Shown here: positions 36,018 to 47,557 of the stretch, piece after piece
Layout of the letters: every line of letters starts with the position of its first letter
How positions within the stretch are numbered: position 1 is the first letter of the stretch
From: Xiphias gladius
Taxonomy: Eukaryota > Chordata > Actinopteri > Istiophoriformes > Xiphiidae
Length of the DNA: 64,000 nucleotides
NCBI RefSeq assembly: GCF_016859285.1
Contig: NC_053408.1
Coordinates: forward strand, 12,843,213-12,907,212
Direction: 5' to 3'
Position numbers and translations under genes: made by a program
The notes under the pieces: model-generated
The model's database searches: none
What the model saw: the letters and a program-made list of their open reading frames with translations, nothing else
Told to the model about the DNA's origin: nothing

Positions 36018-39000
36018 ATGGAGCTGGGTCTTCTGCTGTGGATGGTTTTGACCTTAACGGAAAGCACATCAGCAGGGGACGGCCAGTACAGTAGAGCAAT
36101 GGTGAGTTCAAAATAAATGTTAATCACCAACAAATACTTTCATAAAAAGTTTGAAATACTTGTCTGGCTGATCTGTAGCTCCCCCTTTGATTTTGTATTG
36201 ATTCTATAGGCGCATGTTGTAATTGAGTGTAATATTTAATTTTCACCACATTCATTTTTAAAATGTTCTTGTACAAAAAATTATACAAAGACATACACTT
36301 GTCTCGGAAGTGATGATTGGCTAATCAGGAATATGTATCACTTTGTTGATTAGGATTTTCTTTTAAAATTGTGAACTAATGAAGCTAATGAACTATTTAC
36401 GAATAGTCATGTCAATTTAATCACACATATGTTTATATCCAATAAAGTTTGGGGAAAAATAGCTTTGCATTCTTGAATGTTTATGCCATAGATGACACAT
36501 GAATGATAGAGGGATGAACAAAAAAAAAACATAAGAAAAGACATCATATCCAGGTTTTGTTTGCGGATTTAGGTTCGGGTTTTTTTCTTTTTAGGAAAAA
36601 AATGGTTTTGAGAAAAAAAAAACCACACAAACCTAACAGCTAGTATTAGTGTTTGCAGTTTACAAAGTATTAACACTATATTCAAGATATTACAATAAAC
36701 TGTCTTCAGCTGATTGCAGTTGCAAGTATGGAGTGATAATCAATTTTAAATCCGAAGAAGGGACAAACTCTGGGAGTCTGTGTGCCTCCAACATTCAGTT
36801 CACCTTCATACTTCTCTAAAAAGACAGGTTTGTTTTTTTTCACTTCACTGTGAAAGTCATCAAGTGTAGTCTGGATCCTGTATGTGACTGCTCAAGATCC
36901 TCGAAAATGTGAGTGCACTGAATAAGAGAACAAAATGTAATCGGGGAAAAACAGTATTTAAAAAAATACATCTTTTCACTCTTGTTGAAGGTAAAGAAAG
37001 TGAGTAAAAGAGTGAGCACATTTTGATTTAGGGACTTTTTGACATCTTTTGCTATGACAACTGCCGATGGTGTAGCAAAACAACCCTTCCTTTCATGTTT
37101 AACAACAGACGGCGTGCAGGAGGATGGGCGAGTTTCAAAATCACTTCAACTGTTGTTCCTTGTTTCAACAGAGATGCATGCTTAACAGGAAGAATGCAAA
37201 CCAGATTCATCATCTTGCTTCGACTTTCATCTATTCTCTATTCAGCTTCTTGCATCATGCAAATTGCCAATGGTGCACAGCCTTTATTTCATCAAGAACC
37301 TCACTCAACAAGGACAGGATCATTTAATATTAATGAGAAAAAGGGTCTGACAGTAAACTGATGATCTAGAGTCATAAGTGGAGCAGTATTTGTGTTGAAT
37401 ATCCTCCATGACATCAGCATTTGCCCTTAATCGTTGAGTTGACTCATCCAAGAGATTGATTTCAGTAATATTTTTGGTCCACTTTGGTTTGGAGCTTGTT
37501 AATGGTGCATTAACTGAAAAGTTTTTCTTTCTTCTTCGTTTTCTGTCCAGGATTGGTTGAGCAGGTATGGCTACCTTCCTCCTCCTGACCCGCGCACAAG
37601 CAGACTGCAGACCAAGGAGGGTATGGAGAGAGCTATTCGTGTCATGCAGAGATTTGGAGGGGTCCAGGAAACTGGGGTGCTTGGTAACAACTTCTTAACT
37701 TCTTTCAAGACAATATATTAAGCGTATACAGTGTTACATTTTGCAAAGTTCTTCCTGTAATCTGCTCTTTTGTTTCGACATCCTGTATGTGATCAACTTC
37801 CCTTCCAGACGGCGAAACCCTCAAACTCATGTCTACACCGCGCTGCTCTCTCCCTGATATTGTTGGTAGTGAGGACATGCTGAAAAGGAGGAGGAGGAGG
37901 AAAAGATACGCGCTGTCAGGCCTTAAGTGGCATAAAACAGACCTCACGTGGAGGTGGGTCTCACTGATGTAGCACCGTGGCTTTACTTCCCCGTGTGAAT
38001 CTCAGTGCTTTGTATGTCATCCACAAATGTTTCAGGCTTCTCTGACATGAAGATCACAGCCATCATTTTTGATCCCAAACAAGATCTTAATTATATCAAA
38101 AGTATGTTTAGTTTTAAAGCCAACTACTGGATTAAAGAAAACTTTAAAGGTGTAATTAAGTTTTTGGGGAAGTTTACTATTTGGTATGCTTATCCTTATG
38201 TATTGCGTTATGGCTTTTTTTCTGTGTCTGCAAACACTTTGAAGATCAGATCAAAAACGTTGGTCCAACAGTCTTTCTTAACAAATATTTATAGAAGCGC
38301 ATACACACTGTTCGGATCTACCGCTTCCACCACTGTGGCTGTGAATGTGTTCGAGCTGTATGTTGACTGTACATTTCATATATCTATTTTCTTTGTTAAC
38401 GGTGAAATTAGCATCTCTCCATCTATAGAGAGAGAGGATAAGGCAAGGCAAGTTTATTTTTATAACAACTATCAAGTCAAAGTGCTTTACATAAGGCATA
38501 AAAGTCATTAAGAGAAGAAACAGAAAGCAGTATAAAAAGACAATATAAAATGGCACATTAAAAAAATGATTTAAAAGATTTGTGGTCAAAAAGTGCCAAA
38601 TGCGATCCATCTCTCACATCTCTCGGACTTCCCTACCTTATCTGTTGCACTCAGTCCCAAGCCAATTTGCTCTCACTGAGACGTAATGTAAAATTTTGGG
38701 TCACAAAGATAGTGTTTCTTTTTCAGCAAAGGCTCATTAATTTCCCAAAACAGCTGGGCACTGTAGTTTTTAGCAAACATTACTCAAACAGAGGTAAATT
38801 GTGGACTTTTGGTGAGTGCTTTCAGCTGCGGGTTGATACGCATTTGGTGCTCTAGGGAGAATTCACAGCAACAGGAAGCTGTGTACAGGATTGATTCAGA
38901 GTAAACTACAGCTCCTATGTTCGTGTATGCTGAAGGAACCAGTCACCCAGTGTAACACTTTAGCTCAAGGATGTGTTTTAAGAGTTTTTCAACAACAATG

Positions 39001-42000
39001 GAGCTCTGTGGCACAGAGGAATAAGATGTATCTGGATTTGGGTGCACAGGCAATACATGTTAGCAGGATGGTTTTTATTGATGGTTTTGGTCTTTTGATG
39101 GGATTTGTTGACAATATGAGAAAAACATAATATCACCATATTATGCTTTAACTTTGGGTTAAGCAGAAAAAAGAATTAAATCTCAAAAACTAAAATCTCA
39201 TAGAGAATACACAGTGTCTACAACTTTGTTATAATACCAACTCTATTCTTGTCTGTAGTATCCACAGCTACCCGTCGCCCTCCCTCTCACCCGGCCTGCC
39301 TAAAGATAATGTGGAGACAATCCTGACTCACGCCTTCAAAGCCTGGAGTGACGCGGCCCCCTTGCGTTTCCGTCACTTGCCGAGTGACGGCAGTGGGGCT
39401 AAAGCTGGAGGGGACATCAGAGTGTCTTTTTCCCGTCTGCTGCATGACGACGGGTACCCTTTTGACGGGAAGGGTGGCACCCTGGCCCATGCCTTCTTCC
39501 CTGGCAGGGATGAAGTGGCGGGTGACACACACTTTGATGATCATGAGATCTGGAGCTACGGAGGTATTTACCGATTGAAATCGTGATGGATGAATGATGG
39601 CTCGAGGACCTGTCCTACCTTAGAAATGTAGAATGTAATGCGAGAGTGATCTATGGTTATCAATGAAGTAAACAGAGTTCTTGGTGAAAAAAACAAAAAG
39701 AGGAAAAGACATCTGCACATTCAGTGACATAAAACTACCAATTTATGGTTGTTTGTGTGATCCAGAAACACTTTTGCCTCACACTTCCTCAGGTGACAGC
39801 AGCAGCACAGACTTGTTCACAGTTGCAGTGCATGAATTTGGCCACGCGCTGGGCCTGTCCCATTCCTCCACTGATCCGTCCATCATGAGGCCATACTACC
39901 AGGGTCCTGTGAAAGACATTCACAACTTCAAGCTGGACCTGGACGACAGGCTGGCTATCCAGCAGCTTTACGGTCAGTGACCAGGTCGAACTGCCTGTGT
40001 TCTGAATGAGAGTAAATCTCAAGCTAATGTCTGTTACGTTTATTACGTACCCACTACAGAATGTATCGATATGTTGTGTCTTTGTCTGATAAGAAATCAT
40101 CTGAGGAAACAGTGGGGTAAACATAAACTCCTTTTGACGGCTGTACCAGATGCTGCAGTCCTCCCACTGCTTTATTTTATGGTTTTAATTTGGCTGTTCA
40201 AAGGAACGACATGGAATTTAATCCACAGGGAATAGATGAAAAGAGGTAGGAGGTAAAAGTACACTTTGTCGGTCATAAAAGGTGGGGAAAAAAACACTAC
40301 AGCAGTGCTAGCAGCTCTATAAGGCTGTATATGTTGGCAAAGCAGTAATTTGAGCTAAATGCTAAAGGTCAGCTCACAGTGACAGTGCTATAATGCTAAT
40401 GTTTAGCAGGCATGATACCTACCATGTTGTCCGTCTTCGTTTGGCGTGTTTGCATGCCAACATTTTCTTCAGCATTGTGTCCTATCACCATTCTTTCATA
40501 GGTGTGAAGGATGGCACTGACACTGGTGTTGATCCTAACCTCCCACGCCTGCCCACTCCTTCTTCTCCGAGAGCAACACAGCTGTGAGTAGAGCCAAATC
40601 CAATCAATGCTTCTCTGCATCCATTCATACAATAAGCAGATTTCAGTTGGTTTTTCAAACTATGAATCCTATCCTATCCATGCACTCAGTTTACTCATGG
40701 GCAAATTTACGATGATGAGTAATTTAAGACCAGTTATGCAGATAAAAACCTTCCTATCGACCCTTACTTCGATAGCGTTTGGTCTTGTTGCACCCTCTAG
40801 TGAATTTTTTAGCAAACTACATTCTAGAAAATAAAATTTGTGTTGAATATCCAAAAATTTGCTTTAACATAACTTTTCCCATCCAGTTCTGACCCCTCGT
40901 TCCACGAACGCTGCCAGGGAGGCTTTGACGCAGTGGCAAATATCAGGGGTGAGGTCTTCTTTTTTAAAGGTAAGTGGAACCCATTCACACAAAAAAGTGA
41001 AATTTCACAAAATAAAGATGTTCTTCAAAATCTCCAAAATGATGTTAATTGCCTACGTTGTTCATGTAACAAAAAGATGTTGGCGGGTATTTTAGTTTTA
41101 TAGATAGACTTGGTGATCCCATTTATCATTTATACTGTGTCTGAATATACGTGTTCACTCTCCTTTCTCGGACAGGTGCACAGTTCTGGAGAACTCAGCA
41201 AGATGGGTCTTTACTGTCCCTCAATCCAGCTCAGATTAAAAACTTCTGGATTGGCCTTCCACCAGGAACAAATAAGATTGACGCTGTGTATGAGAGGAGA
41301 AGCGACAGCAATATCATCTTCTTCATTGGTAAAAAATCAAATCTTATGGTTTAGTGTCTTTTTGGTGAATCAAATTTGGCTATTTTGAGTCAGAGTACAA
41401 GATTTGAACATTGTTGTTGCTTCTCGTGTCTTCGATTGATGTTATTTTGAAGGTGGTGGTTTTGAGCAGTAACAAGAGCTTCATTAAACTAATAATAGCA
41501 TCAGCATTAATCTTAAAAGCAGAAGAAATAGTTATAAATAAGGATGTATAGTTTTAACTTTGGGAAAATGCAGTAGCTACCCGAGCCTGGTCTTATTTAA
41601 AAAAAACCTCTGCATTTATACTGTAGTTTAAAACACACACTTAAGTCTTCTACTGCTTCTCTTATTTCCTTCCGCTGCTTCTAAGGACACTAGCACAAAC
41701 AACATCTGCTATGCTGTTAAATCTTAAGTAGGTTTAACTGATCTGATTTGATTGTGTCATACAACAACATAGAAATAATACACTGGTCCAAATACTCACA
41801 AAATAAATCAAGAAAGAAGAAAAATCCTTACCAAAAAACAGTCAATCCAAATCGAATGTGTGTGTAAAGACTAAAAAAGAAAAACAATCAACAACAAATA
41901 AACCTTTGAATATTAAACACTGTATTATTATTATGTATTATTGTTATTGTTATTATCATACAGTGTACCGCAGGTGTCTACAGTTATACCAGCAGTTTTG

Positions 42001-44438
42001 TGAGGCTGCACTTATGCGCAGCTTTGAGCTAAATGCTAACATGCTGATGTTTAGGAGGTATAATGTTTATCAGGTTTACCATCCTCTTTTAGCATGTTAG
42101 CATAGTAGTATTTGCTTATTAGTAATGAACACAAAGTACAGCTGAGACTGGTGGGAAAGTCAGTATTTTTGCCACTGTTATTTGATCATAAACCGAAGTG
42201 TTGGACAAGTTGGAATTTTTAGACTCGATGATGAAAAGTCAGTTATTTTACAATTCATCATGAGCGGATATGAATGCTTGTACCAAATCTTATGGAAATC
42301 CATCCAATAGTATTAGATGGTTGAATTTTTCAATCAAAGTGGTGGGAAGTCTGAGGGCTGTCTGGCAAATCAACATCGTCGTCTCTACTCTTTACATTTC
42401 CTTTTTTAGGTTTTTATACCTGTTTTGGTTTAGTTTCCTAATTGTTGATGGCGTTATTTGTTACAATGTGCAATGTGTTAGATGGTTTAGATGTGTCCAT
42501 ATGTGTCCTTTTGCCTCTGATACATACATCTGCAAAAATTACAAACTCTGGTTTGACTCTAATTTGCATAAGCAAATTCTGAAATGTTCTCTCTCACACT
42601 TTCCTCCATCTGTCCAGGATCTCAGTACTGGGTCTTCAAAGACACGGTAGCCATGAGCGGTTACCCTCGGCCCCTCTCTGAATGGGGCATGAGGACAAAG
42701 AGGGGGGCATTGGTGGACAAGGTGGATGCAGCCTTTACCTGGGCTCATAACGGCAAGACCTACCTATTCAGCGGAGGGGAGTTTTGGAGGTTTGACGAGA
42801 GCCGTAAAGATAAACAGGTGACCAGGAACCCGGAGCCAGGCTACCCACGGGACAACAGCCTCTGGGCAGGAGTGCCCTCCAACATGGATGACATCATCAG
42901 CTGGGGAGAAGGTAACACTGTGTTTAGAAATTTGAACACGTGATGAATTTCTGAAACCGGTGCTAAACAAATAAACGAAACCATAGAGAAGGTTATTCCA
43001 GGTTGAAGACATTTTTCAACAGCTATGCACAAGCTGCTGGAAGGTATGAATTGTTGTCAAAGCAATGAAAGAGATCTAATCAAAGTCAAGATAAGAAGAA
43101 GTAAACACCATAAATCAACTGTCTGACTTGAGTAACAGATAAACAAACAATTATAAAAACCAGACCAGAATTATTCACATCCTTAAATTAAAGGATCCCT
43201 GTAGAGTTTTTGACCTCTAGTAGCGAGAAGTAGCGAAAAATACACAGGCTGGGTGACTCATCCTGCGGTTAGTTTCACACTGTTCCGCTGATTGACAATT
43301 GGTGGTGTTAACACACCAACAAATGTAGCAATGTGCCAACAAAGGCAGCTAGCAAGCATTCATGGGTGTAAAGAATTCACAATTTAAAATACTTGAGTTG
43401 AGTTTTCTTGTGAACGAACAAAAGCTCTGTTTACATTCACTGTTTCTCACCCCAACACACTGTGTCATCCCTGCGCCCCCATTTCTTTGTGCGTTGCCGC
43501 CAACTGCATATCCGTGGGGTAGTGTGCATTGGAAGGACCGGGTTAGCACCTCACCCAGAGATGCAAAAATAACAGCTCTTAGTCTATAACAAGACTAGGA
43601 GGCTACAGCCATGCTAGCAGCTCTGCTTTGAGCTAAACACCAACGTCAGCATGTCAACAAGGCTCACGATGACAGTGCTAGCGTGTTGATGGTCGAACGT
43701 GCCTACCATTTGCCGAAAATTTGAATTTTGACCTGTTGATGGCACTAGATGAAAAGAAAAGGGAGCACCATAGTTATTCTGAGGGGGACATGAAAGATAA
43801 TTATGAACCTCATGGTGGTGCAAAGTCATTAGGATGAATCCTCTGGACACCATGAATGTCTGTACAAAAAATAATGGCAATCCATCCAGTTTTTATAAAC
43901 TGTTAAGATGTTTTGAATTAAAAATAACTTGCAAAGTGAGTAGTAACTATTGCTTAAAGATAAATGTAGTAAAGTACAAAGTACAAAATTTCCCCCTGAA
44001 ATGTAGTGGAGCTGGAGTATAAAGTAGCAGTAAATGGAAATATTTAAGTGAGTTACTTTCTACCACTGCTTTTGTGTAACATCTCTATTCTAGTTTATAA
44101 TTTACTAAATGTCTTACTCATTGTGTGATAAAAAAAATTAAATAAAGGAATGAGAGTTACACTGCTGCTGCTGCTGCTCTTTAGGAGATGCCTACTTCTT
44201 CAAAGACAACTTCTACTGGGTATTAAAGAACGGAGGACTGAACCAAGATGTTGTCACTCCTAAATCGATTGCTGTAGACTGGCTCAGATGTCCCGCTCCA
44301 CCTTCCACATCCACTCCAAACAATCCTCAAATCCCAAAGGACTGCAGATGTGACTTAAGGGGATCATCTTCATTTCTAAGAAGCAGTTGGATCCTCCTGA
44401 TCTCTGCTTTATTGGTAATTACTGAGTTTAGAAAGTAG
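36018..44438 (+). CDS. mmp25: Matrix metalloproteinase 25 (MT6-MMP), GPI-anchored type
   Basis: A cell-surface zinc endopeptidase. Ten coding exons (36018-36101, 37551-37683, 37809-37953, 39259-39563, 39793-39972, 40502-40583, 40887-40969, 41176-41328, 42618-42911, 44185-44438) join in frame to 570 aa. Order: signal peptide (1-20), propeptide with cysteine switch PRCSLPD (Cys85), furin site KRRRRRKR ending at Arg105 before YALSG, catalytic domain with [11 protein letters not shown] (His236, Glu237, His240, His246) and the following Met turn (IMRPYYQGP), a proline-rich hinge, a four-blade hemopexin domain bounded by Cys319 and Cys522, a cysteine-containing stem and a hydrophobic tail ([13 protein letters not shown]). 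The tail, the furin site and the absence of a cytoplasmic domain mark the GPI-anchored MT-MMPs. YALSG and the hinge favour MMP25 over MMP17. Confidence 0.92.
38435..38600. repeat. Teleost dispersed repeat with 'ggcaaggcaagtttatt' head
   Basis: The block begins 'aaggcaaggcaagtttattt', continues with 'caaagtgctttacata' and ends in A-rich text. This arrangement is widespread in teleost genomes. It lies in intron 3 of mmp25 and explains the end of a 168-codon open frame there. Confidence 0.6.
40300..40460. repeat. Interspersed repeat, family B copy 1 (mmp25 intron)
   Basis: Shares 'gctagcagctct', 'gagctaaatgctaa', 'cagtgctataatgctaatgt' and 'ttagcaggcatgat' with the copies at 41985-42345 and 43600-43905. 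It is a teleost-type dispersed repeat, truncated at its right end next to the sixth coding exon. Confidence 0.6.
41985..42345. repeat. Interspersed repeat, family B copy 2 (mmp25 intron)
   Basis: The longest copy: 'gagctaaatgctaacatgct', 'gatgtttaggaggtataat', 'agcatgttagcat', 'gaacacaaagtacagctgag', 'cataaaccgaagtgttggac' and 'aaatccatccaatagta'. It shares block order with the copies at 40300 and 43600. Confidence 0.7.
43600..43905. repeat. Interspersed repeat, family B copy 3 (mmp25 intron)
   Basis: Contains 'gctagcagctctg', 'gagctaaacaccaacgtcag', 'gatggcactagatgaaaag', 'cattaggatgaatcctctgg', 'accatgaatgtctgtaca' and 'ggcaatccatcca'. It sits in the last intron of mmp25. Confidence 0.7.
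43945..44080. repeat. Interspersed repeat, family C copy
   Basis: Carries 'gtagtaaagtacaaagtac', 'ccctgaaatgtagtggagct', 'ataaagtagcagtaaatgg' and 'gagttactttctaccactg', the consensus order of the AGTACT-type repeat. It directly follows the family B copy in the same intron. Confidence 0.65.
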
Positions 44439-47400
44439 GAACCTTAGTTTGGAATTTGTTTGATGCGTGTTGAGAGAGAGTTTTTTGTTCCTCTCCTCAT
44501 TCCGCTGGAGGGTAATAGGGACTCTTTACATCATCATATACTCATGGTGCATTACGACCCACAGGCTGGTTTCAAATTACATACTAGCATCATAAAAAGC
44601 CTATGTTAACTACCTGTCTTATACTTTAACATGGGGCCTATGCAACTGTGAATACTTTACTATTTTTCGTCCTCCCGCCATCCTGCTTTAGAATGTCACC
44701 TCTTCGTTTTTCTAGATTGAGTATTGGATTACATGGAGCCTCTATAGGACAATGCATAGAAATTCAATACTGAAATCCAGCATGCAGGCTACTCCCTCAT
44801 AATGAGGTCCTATACAATAACCTCATGTTTGGTCGGTAAACAGGCGACACAAACATGCTTTAGTAAAATAGTCAATTTCTTTATCAGAGGCTTTTTCTTT
44901 AGAATTAGGAGTAGATTTGTGCACATGTACACACACATATATACACTCCATAAAAGAAACATTCTCTTGTAAATTAAACTTGCAGACAGTATATTGTGGA
45001 AAGCTGAGATGGACCTATGGTTTGTTTTTGCCCCATTTTTATATTTTTGAGTTTGATACCGGATTTTACAGACGTGATACAATGTAAATAATTTTCACTG
45101 GAAACAAGGATAATTACAAACATGGTACATGAGAACAAGCGAGGGGGGAAAAAAAAAAATCACCTTTCTGTTGATAATTAAGGAAATTTACAGCATTACA
45201 CACATTCAAGCTTTGTTTTTTCATATTTTTGCTCTTGTTAATTACCATCATGCAATGTTTTTTTTTTTTTTATTTTACTATTGAAATGAATCCTTTTTTT
45301 TCAGTTGGGATAATAATGCTGATATCTTTCACTGAGTTGCTAAGCCCTGCAGATGTAATGTAATGAAATGTAATGTGATTCTCGGGTTAGGCGAGATGTA
45401 GTTACTATAAAAGCATGGTACTCTATGAACAGTATGTTATAATGTGGCTGCTGGTCCGTATGGAAGAAATAAACAAATGGAACACAATTTTCATCATTAA
45501 AATTTCAGTAAAATGACGACTGGAAAACTTTTTTTTAAAAATGACAGTATTATCTCTTGATCTCACCACCCTCAGCCTGAAGCTGTATTCTTGCTATGCT
45601 CTTATCTCATGGTACACATTCATCACTCACTTATGACATATTCACCAGTGACAGTCCCTTATGAGCACTGATTTATATCTTTATTAGAACGCTCTCCCAT
45701 CTGGGCCATAAAATACTTACAGACTATTACGCAATTTATTACCCCCCTTTATTGCTAAAGGGGAGGAAGCCCGTTTAGCCTGATGGAATACTGCCTATTC
45801 TTCTTCAGTCTAGTTTCACATTTTTCTTCTTACTTCGCTCAGATGGCTCTATATGAGAATTATTGACTCAGATTTTACAGTAAGCAGCTCTGGTAACTCT
45901 AAATCTGAAAGTGACGCACAGGTGGGAACTCTTCTGAAAAACCTGGATGTTTTTGTTTAAATAAAAATTATTGATTCTTGTTTTAGTTACATTGATTCTC
46001 ACCTTACACTGACAAGACCTGCATCTTTTCTTTTTAACTTGGAATATTTCATTAATCTGTCTAGTGAACCACTGAGCCTTTTGTTCAAAGCATATTAAAG
46101 TTATTTAAGGAAGTTTATATTTGCAGAGGATTATTTATTCAGGTCCGTAAGTGGGAAATGTTTAGATAAGCTATAAATGGCACAGGCCCTTTGTTAATGT
46201 TAAGCATAATATAAAACAACCGCATTCTCAGAGGCATTAGAGCAAAGTGACTTGGAATCAAAAGGGGGAACTTTGACAAGGATAGCAGGCTTTTATGTAA
46301 TATAATATTCTGTGAAGTAATGCTAAACTCTCAAAAGCCATGTCTCTATTGTCTGGCTCAAGTTCTGTCTCTTTGCAATAATAGGGAATTATATTTCATA
46401 CCATTACACAATGCCTTTTTTTTTTTTTTAAATTACAAAAGTTTCAAAAACATCTCAAAAAGTAAAACTAAGATTTCTGAAAATTGACTGGCACCAGATC
46501 ATTTTAATTTTGAAACATTTAACAAGAGGTCACAGTTCTGTTGCATTTGCAATAGTTCAACACAGGGTTAAAAAGGTATCAAATGTAGTGTAAAAAAATA
46601 ATGGTGAAAAATTATGGTGTTCATTGTACTGACACCTCAGTCCTTCATTACACCAACTGAAAAAGGAAGCAAAGGTTTCATTCTGAGTGTTAATCGTGGC
46701 AATTTGACTACATTTCATCTGCACCAATGAGGACAAGATAGTGGCAAATCAGGTTGCAAAATATAAAAGGTGATTCAAAAAAGCCTACAAAAACAAAAAT
46801 GAAATTAAAAAGTTCCATATTGTGGAACAACTTTTGGCAGAGACTGATGTGACACTCGAGACAATTACACGTGTAAGGAAGATTTAAAATGTAACAAAAT
46901 ACTGTCACACCCAGATTACATGAATGAATTTTACCCTCTCTCAATGACCATTACTACAGTTACTCAGTAAACTCAGTGCAAGTACATCCCTTCCTCAGGC
47001 ACCTGAATGTGGCTTGGGCAGCAGACGTGAGCTGTGCCTGAATTCTTGACCCTTCATACCAAAATTATAAATTCTTGTGCATTTCTGTGTTCAACACAAA
47101 TTGTGTATGCGAGACGTGCAAGCATGCATACAGATATTAAATAAGAAAAACAAAACAAAACAAAAAAAACCCATTATGAATAGGTAGCAGCTTGTCATTA
47201 CCATTTAAAGCTATATGATGGACAGTTACTTTAGCGCAGAGGCAGCCATGGTTATATTTAATGTTGTTTGAGCTATTTCCCGATAACATTGTTAATATAT
47301 CGAGCTACATTAGTAAACAAGTTCGCGCATTAAGGCTCAGTTTTGCTTGGATGTGAATCGACTGATCACATGTGCATCCTACATATTGAATTAAGGTCAC

Positions 47401-47557
47401 GACTGACAAGCAGTTCGGAGCAGAAGTTATGCATTAACAATGCGGACAAGACTACAGTCAGAAAAATCATTGGGGGAGGGGGACAGGTTCAACACTAACA
47501 CAACACGCTGTTGAGAATTCACAAAGAATTGACCCCCCCCCCCTCACTTTCTTGGCA
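44439..47557. other. Convergent spacer: mmp25 3' UTR and carbonic anhydrase 3' region
   Basis: No coding exon is visible. The mmp25 3' UTR may extend to AATAAA at 45468-45473. The 3' UTR of the minus-strand carbonic anhydrase (stop at 47560-47558) occupies the right side. The rest is AT-rich with poly-T and poly-A tracts. Confidence 0.55.
45468..45473 (+). terminator. Possible mmp25 polyadenylation signal
   Basis: AATAAA in 'ggaagaaataaacaaatgg', about 1 kb after the mmp25 stop codon, is followed by T-rich sequence. It is a candidate only. Confidence 0.35.

Noticed and set aside
35646-36116. 156-codon open frame covering the mmp25 5' exon and start exon in another frame
   Set aside because: It runs through a likely intron (35872-36009) and overlaps mmp25 in a different frame; no family similarity.
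38005-38511. 168-codon open frame in mmp25 intron 3
   Set aside because: AT-driven, lysine/phenylalanine/tyrosine-rich, no motif; its end runs into a dispersed repeat.
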